From: CAYLUN01 sp964386865
Lineage (GTDB): Bacteria > Verrucomicrobiota > Kiritimatiellia > RFP12 > UBA1067
Reading direction: 5' to 3'
Assembly (NCBI GenBank): GCA_964386865.1
Contig: CAYLUN010000111.1
Location: 1-16,151, forward strand
Length of the DNA: 16,151 bases
Shown: positions 13,846 through 16,151 of the stretch, in pieces
Layout: every line of letters begins with the position of its first letter
How positions within the stretch are numbered: position 1 is the stretch's first letter
Translations under genes and position numbers: made by a program
The notes under the pieces: model-generated
Told to the model about the DNA's origin: nothing
The model's database searches: none
What the model saw: only the letters and a program-made list of their open reading frames with translations

Positions 13846-16151
13846 ATGAACATCCTTTGTAATCGGCACGCCGCTGTCTTTGTCCTGATCGCCGCGCTTG
13901 CCCTGCCGGCGGCGTCGGAAGAGCTGGCCGCGGTGCGGGAGGGCGTGGCTGCGGCCGGCGCGATCGTGTGCGAGGGTGCCGCCTGGGAGACGTCGGCCGA
14001 CGGCCTCACGGCGCAGGGTACCGGACGCTTCCTCTATGCCGCTAAATCCGTGTCGGCCGGGGATTTTCAGATCAAGGCTCGCCTCAAACTGGAGCGACTC
14101 GAGGGCACGGCCGCGTCGTTCGAGATCGGCGAAAGCCATTTCGGCTTCGACGGGCGGGGTGGAAGCCTGTTCGCCGAGGGGCCGCTCTTCGGCAGCGCGG
14201 CGAAAAACGTCGGGAAAGCAGGCGCGCTCATCAAGCCTGGCGCCTGGTTCGAGTTCGAGGTTCTTCGCGCGGGCGCGGTCACCCGCTTCCTGCTCGACGG
14301 CCGCGAAATCCATCGGCTGGACGGCTGGACCGGTCCGGCGGGCCGAGTGGGGTTCCGGCCGTGGCGCAACCGGCTCACCCTGCGAAGCTTCGCCTTGAGC
14401 GGCACGCTCGGCGAGCCGCCGCCGCTGCCCACGCCGTTCGGACATCCTCTGTTCGTGAGCGGGCAGGACGGCTATCACACCTACCGCATCCCCGCGCTCG
14501 CCGTGACGCCGAAAGGTACGGTGCTGGCCTTCTGCGAGGGCCGCAAGAGCGGGGGCGGCGACAGCGGCGACATCGACACGGTGCTGAAGCGCTCCACCGA
14601 CAGCGGGGCGACGTGGGGCGTGCAGCAGACGGTTTGGGACGACGCCGCCAACACCTGCGGCAACCCGTGCGCGGTCGCCGACCGCGACACCGGCGCGGTC
14701 TGGCTGCTCTCCACGTGGAACCGCGGCGACGACGGCGAGGGCGCCATCATCGCGAGGAAGAGCAAGGACACGCGGCGCGTGTTCGTGACCTGCTCGACAG
14801 ACGAGGGCGCCACCTGGGCCAAGCCCCGCGAGATCACGGCAGACGTGAAGCTGACGAATTGGACCTGGTACGCGACCGGCCCCGGCAGCGGCGTTCAAAT
14901 TGAGCAGGGGGAGCATAAGGGACGTCTCGTGATCCCGTGTGACCACATCGAGGCGGACACGAAGCACTACTATTCGCATGTCATCTACTCGGACGATCAC
15001 GGGAAGAGCTGGAAACTGGGCGGAAGTACGCCGAAGCATCAGGTTAACGAGTGCGAGGTCGTTGAACTGGCTGGAGGCTGGCTCATGCTGAACATGCGCA
15101 ACTATGACCGAACAAAGAAGAGTCGCCAGACGGCAGTCAGCAGCGATGGCGGGTTGACTTGGACGGAGCAGCGCCTTGATCCCGCTCTGATTGAGCCGAT
15201 CTGTCAGGCTGCTATTGAACGTGTCCCTGCGACAGCGAATAATAACACGAACGTGCTCCTCTTCGCCAATCCCGCCAGTGAGAAGGGGCGTGTCAACATG
15301 ACCGTGCGCGCCAGTTATGATGACGGCAAGAGCTGGCCTGTTTCACGCGCGCTGCACGCAGGTCCCTCTGCCTACTCGGATCTCGCCATGCTGGCTAACG
15401 GCGAGGCGGCCTGCTTTTATGAAGGCGGCGTGAAGGGTGCTTATGAATCGATCCTCTTCGCGAGCTTTCCGCTCGACACGCTGAAGGCTGCCGAACGCGT
15501 TGTGGCTCCTCCGGTGCCGCTCGTGGACATTTCAGGACAGACTAAATGCCACGTGGTGGTTGCCGCAGGAACGCCATCGGTTTACCAAGGCCATCCCACG
15601 ACGTTGCTGCTGCCGGATGGCAAGACGATGTTCTGCGTGTGGACGCCAGGACACGGGGGCCCCTGCGGCCCCATGGCGCGGAGTGATGATGCGGGTCTGA
15701 CCTGGACGCGGCTGGACGATAAGTTGCCGGAAGCTTTTAAGACTCATCGGAACTGTCCCAGCATTTATCGCTTACTGGATTCAACAGGCAAAGCGCGTAT
15801 TTGGGTCTTCTCTGCCGGAAAGAAAGCGGAGACGATGATCCCGATGCCCTCGATCATGAGCGAGGATGACGGCGTGACCTGGAAGGAGATGCCGCCTCTC
15901 GGTGATGCCTTTCGCTGTGTCATGACCTTCAGCAGTATGATTCGACTCAAAGACGGTTCGTATGCGGGCCTTTACCACCGTGGCGATCGGCAGGGGGAAA
16001 GCAGCGCGTCTGAAATCGTGCAAACCGTGACAACGGACGGCGGGTTCACGTGGTCTGCTCCTGAAGTGATCGCGCGTCCCCACCATAATAACCCCTGTGA
16101 ACCTTTTGTTTTCCGTTCGCCTGACGGGAACGAGCTGTGCTGCCTGCTTCG
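13846..16151 (+). CDS. Secreted GH33 sialidase fused to a second sialidase-like propeller (3' end outside window)
   Basis: At least 768 residues, open to the window edge. GGAG (13835-13838) is 7 bases before the ATG at 13846 and 4 before the ATG at 13843, so I prefer the former. A signal peptide (AAVFVLIAALALPAAS) is followed by a ~160-residue beta-rich region (FQIKARLKLERLEG to LRSFALSG) resembling a concanavalin-like/DUF1080-type domain. The GH33 propeller then shows YRIP with R214, EGRK with R233, acid/base D239, E402 in VNECEVVEL, R418, R482 and nucleophile Y510 in SAYSDL, with Asp-boxes STDSGATW, STDEGATW, SDDHGKSW and SSDGGLTW. From ~565 a second BNR propeller starts (GHPTTLLLPDGKTMFCVWTP, SDDAGLTW, SEDDGVTW, TTDGGFTW, NNPCEPF). 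It resembles stand-alone sialidase-family proteins, but its activity cannot be judged here. Only 26 bases separate this start from the previous gene. Confidence 0.9.
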   Translation, partial: MNILCNRHAAVFVLIAALALPAASEELAAVREGVAAAGAIVCEGAAWETSADGLTAQGTGRFLYAAKSVSAGDFQIKARLKLERLEGTAASFEIGESHFGFDGRGGSLFAEGPLFGSAAKNVGKAGALIKPGAWFEFEVLRAGAVTRFLLDGREIHRLDGWTGPAGRVGFRPWRNRLTLRSFALSGTLGEPPPLPTPFGHPLFVSGQDGYHTYRIPALAVTPKGTVLAFCEGRKSGGGDSGDIDTVLKRSTDSGATWGVQQTVWDDAANTCGNPCAVADRDTGAVWLLSTWNRGDDGEGAIIARKSKDTRRVFVTCSTDEGATWAKPREITADVKLTNWTWYATGPGSGVQIEQGEHKGRLVIPCDHIEADTKHYYSHVIYSDDHGKSWKLGGSTPKHQVNECEVVELAGGWLMLNMRNYDRTKKSRQTAVSSDGGLTWTEQRLDPALIEPICQAAIERVPATANNNTNVLLFANPASEKGRVNMTVRASYDDGKSWPVSRALHAGPSAYSDLAMLANGEAACFYEGGVKGAYESILFASFPLDTLKAAERVVAPPVPLVDISGQTKCHVVVAAGTPSVYQGHPTTLLLPDGKTMFCVWTPGHGGPCGPMARSDDAGLTWTRLDDKLPEAFKTHRNCPSIYRLLDSTGKARIWVFSAGKKAETMIPMPSIMSEDDGVTWKEMPPLGDAFRCVMTFSSMIRLKDGSYAGLYHRGDRQGESSASEIVQTVTTDGGFTWSAPEVIARPHHNNPCEPFVFRSPDGNELCCLL

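Noticed and set aside
1..16151. tRNA or rRNA genes, CRISPR arrays, insertion sequences, transposases or phage genes
   Set aside because: I saw no repeat-spacer pattern, transposase-like protein or RNA gene signature. This was by eye only, so a degraded element could be missed.

Overview
The window is a GC-rich bacterial segment with dense coding, and no gene-free stretch exceeds about 130 bases. It carries two formylglycine-type sulfatases, secreted Sel1 and TPR proteins, large LamG/FN3-like exoproteins and GH33 sialidases. This mix is typical of polysaccharide- and mucin-degrading members of the PVC group. A Kiritimatiellota- or Lentisphaerae-like organism is my best guess. It rests on gene content and style only, because no rRNA or other marker gene is present.

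Left part (1-5188): the 3' end of an iduronate-2-sulfatase-like gene with a C-terminal EF-hand pair, a complete arylsulfatase, and a Sel1-repeat secreted protein all run rightward. A periplasmic TPR protein (4055-5188) faces them on the minus strand.

Centre (5240-7544): an AraC-family regulator (minus) is divergent from an N-acetylneuraminate lyase gene (nanA-like, plus). After nanA comes a 72-codon N-terminal remnant of a second DHDPS/NAL-family gene. Two matching regulatory segments lie at 6191-6255 (before nanA) and 7429-7493 (before the LamG/sialidase genes). Each has two direct-repeat half-sites GCAW-N6-GAA with a 22 bp period, then a -10-like hexamer at a fixed distance and no recognisable -35. 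That is the geometry of an AraC-type activator site, so I propose that the adjacent regulator controls both transcription units.

Right part (7545-16151): a large multi-LamG/FN3-like secreted protein, broken by a one-base deletion near 8826-8830; a GH33 sialidase carrying the same LamG-FN3-LamG triplet; and a second GH33 sialidase fused to a further BNR/sialidase-like propeller that runs off the window. All three read rightward with short gaps and probably form one operon.

Together the locus looks like a sialoglycan utilisation island. Secreted sialidases would release sialic acid, LamG modules may hold the glycan, the lyase would split N-acetylneuraminate into N-acetylmannosamine and pyruvate, and an AraC-type sensor would switch the genes on. 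The neighbouring sulfatases would suit sulfated, sialylated glycans such as mucin. No sialic acid transporter, NanE or NanK is visible here.
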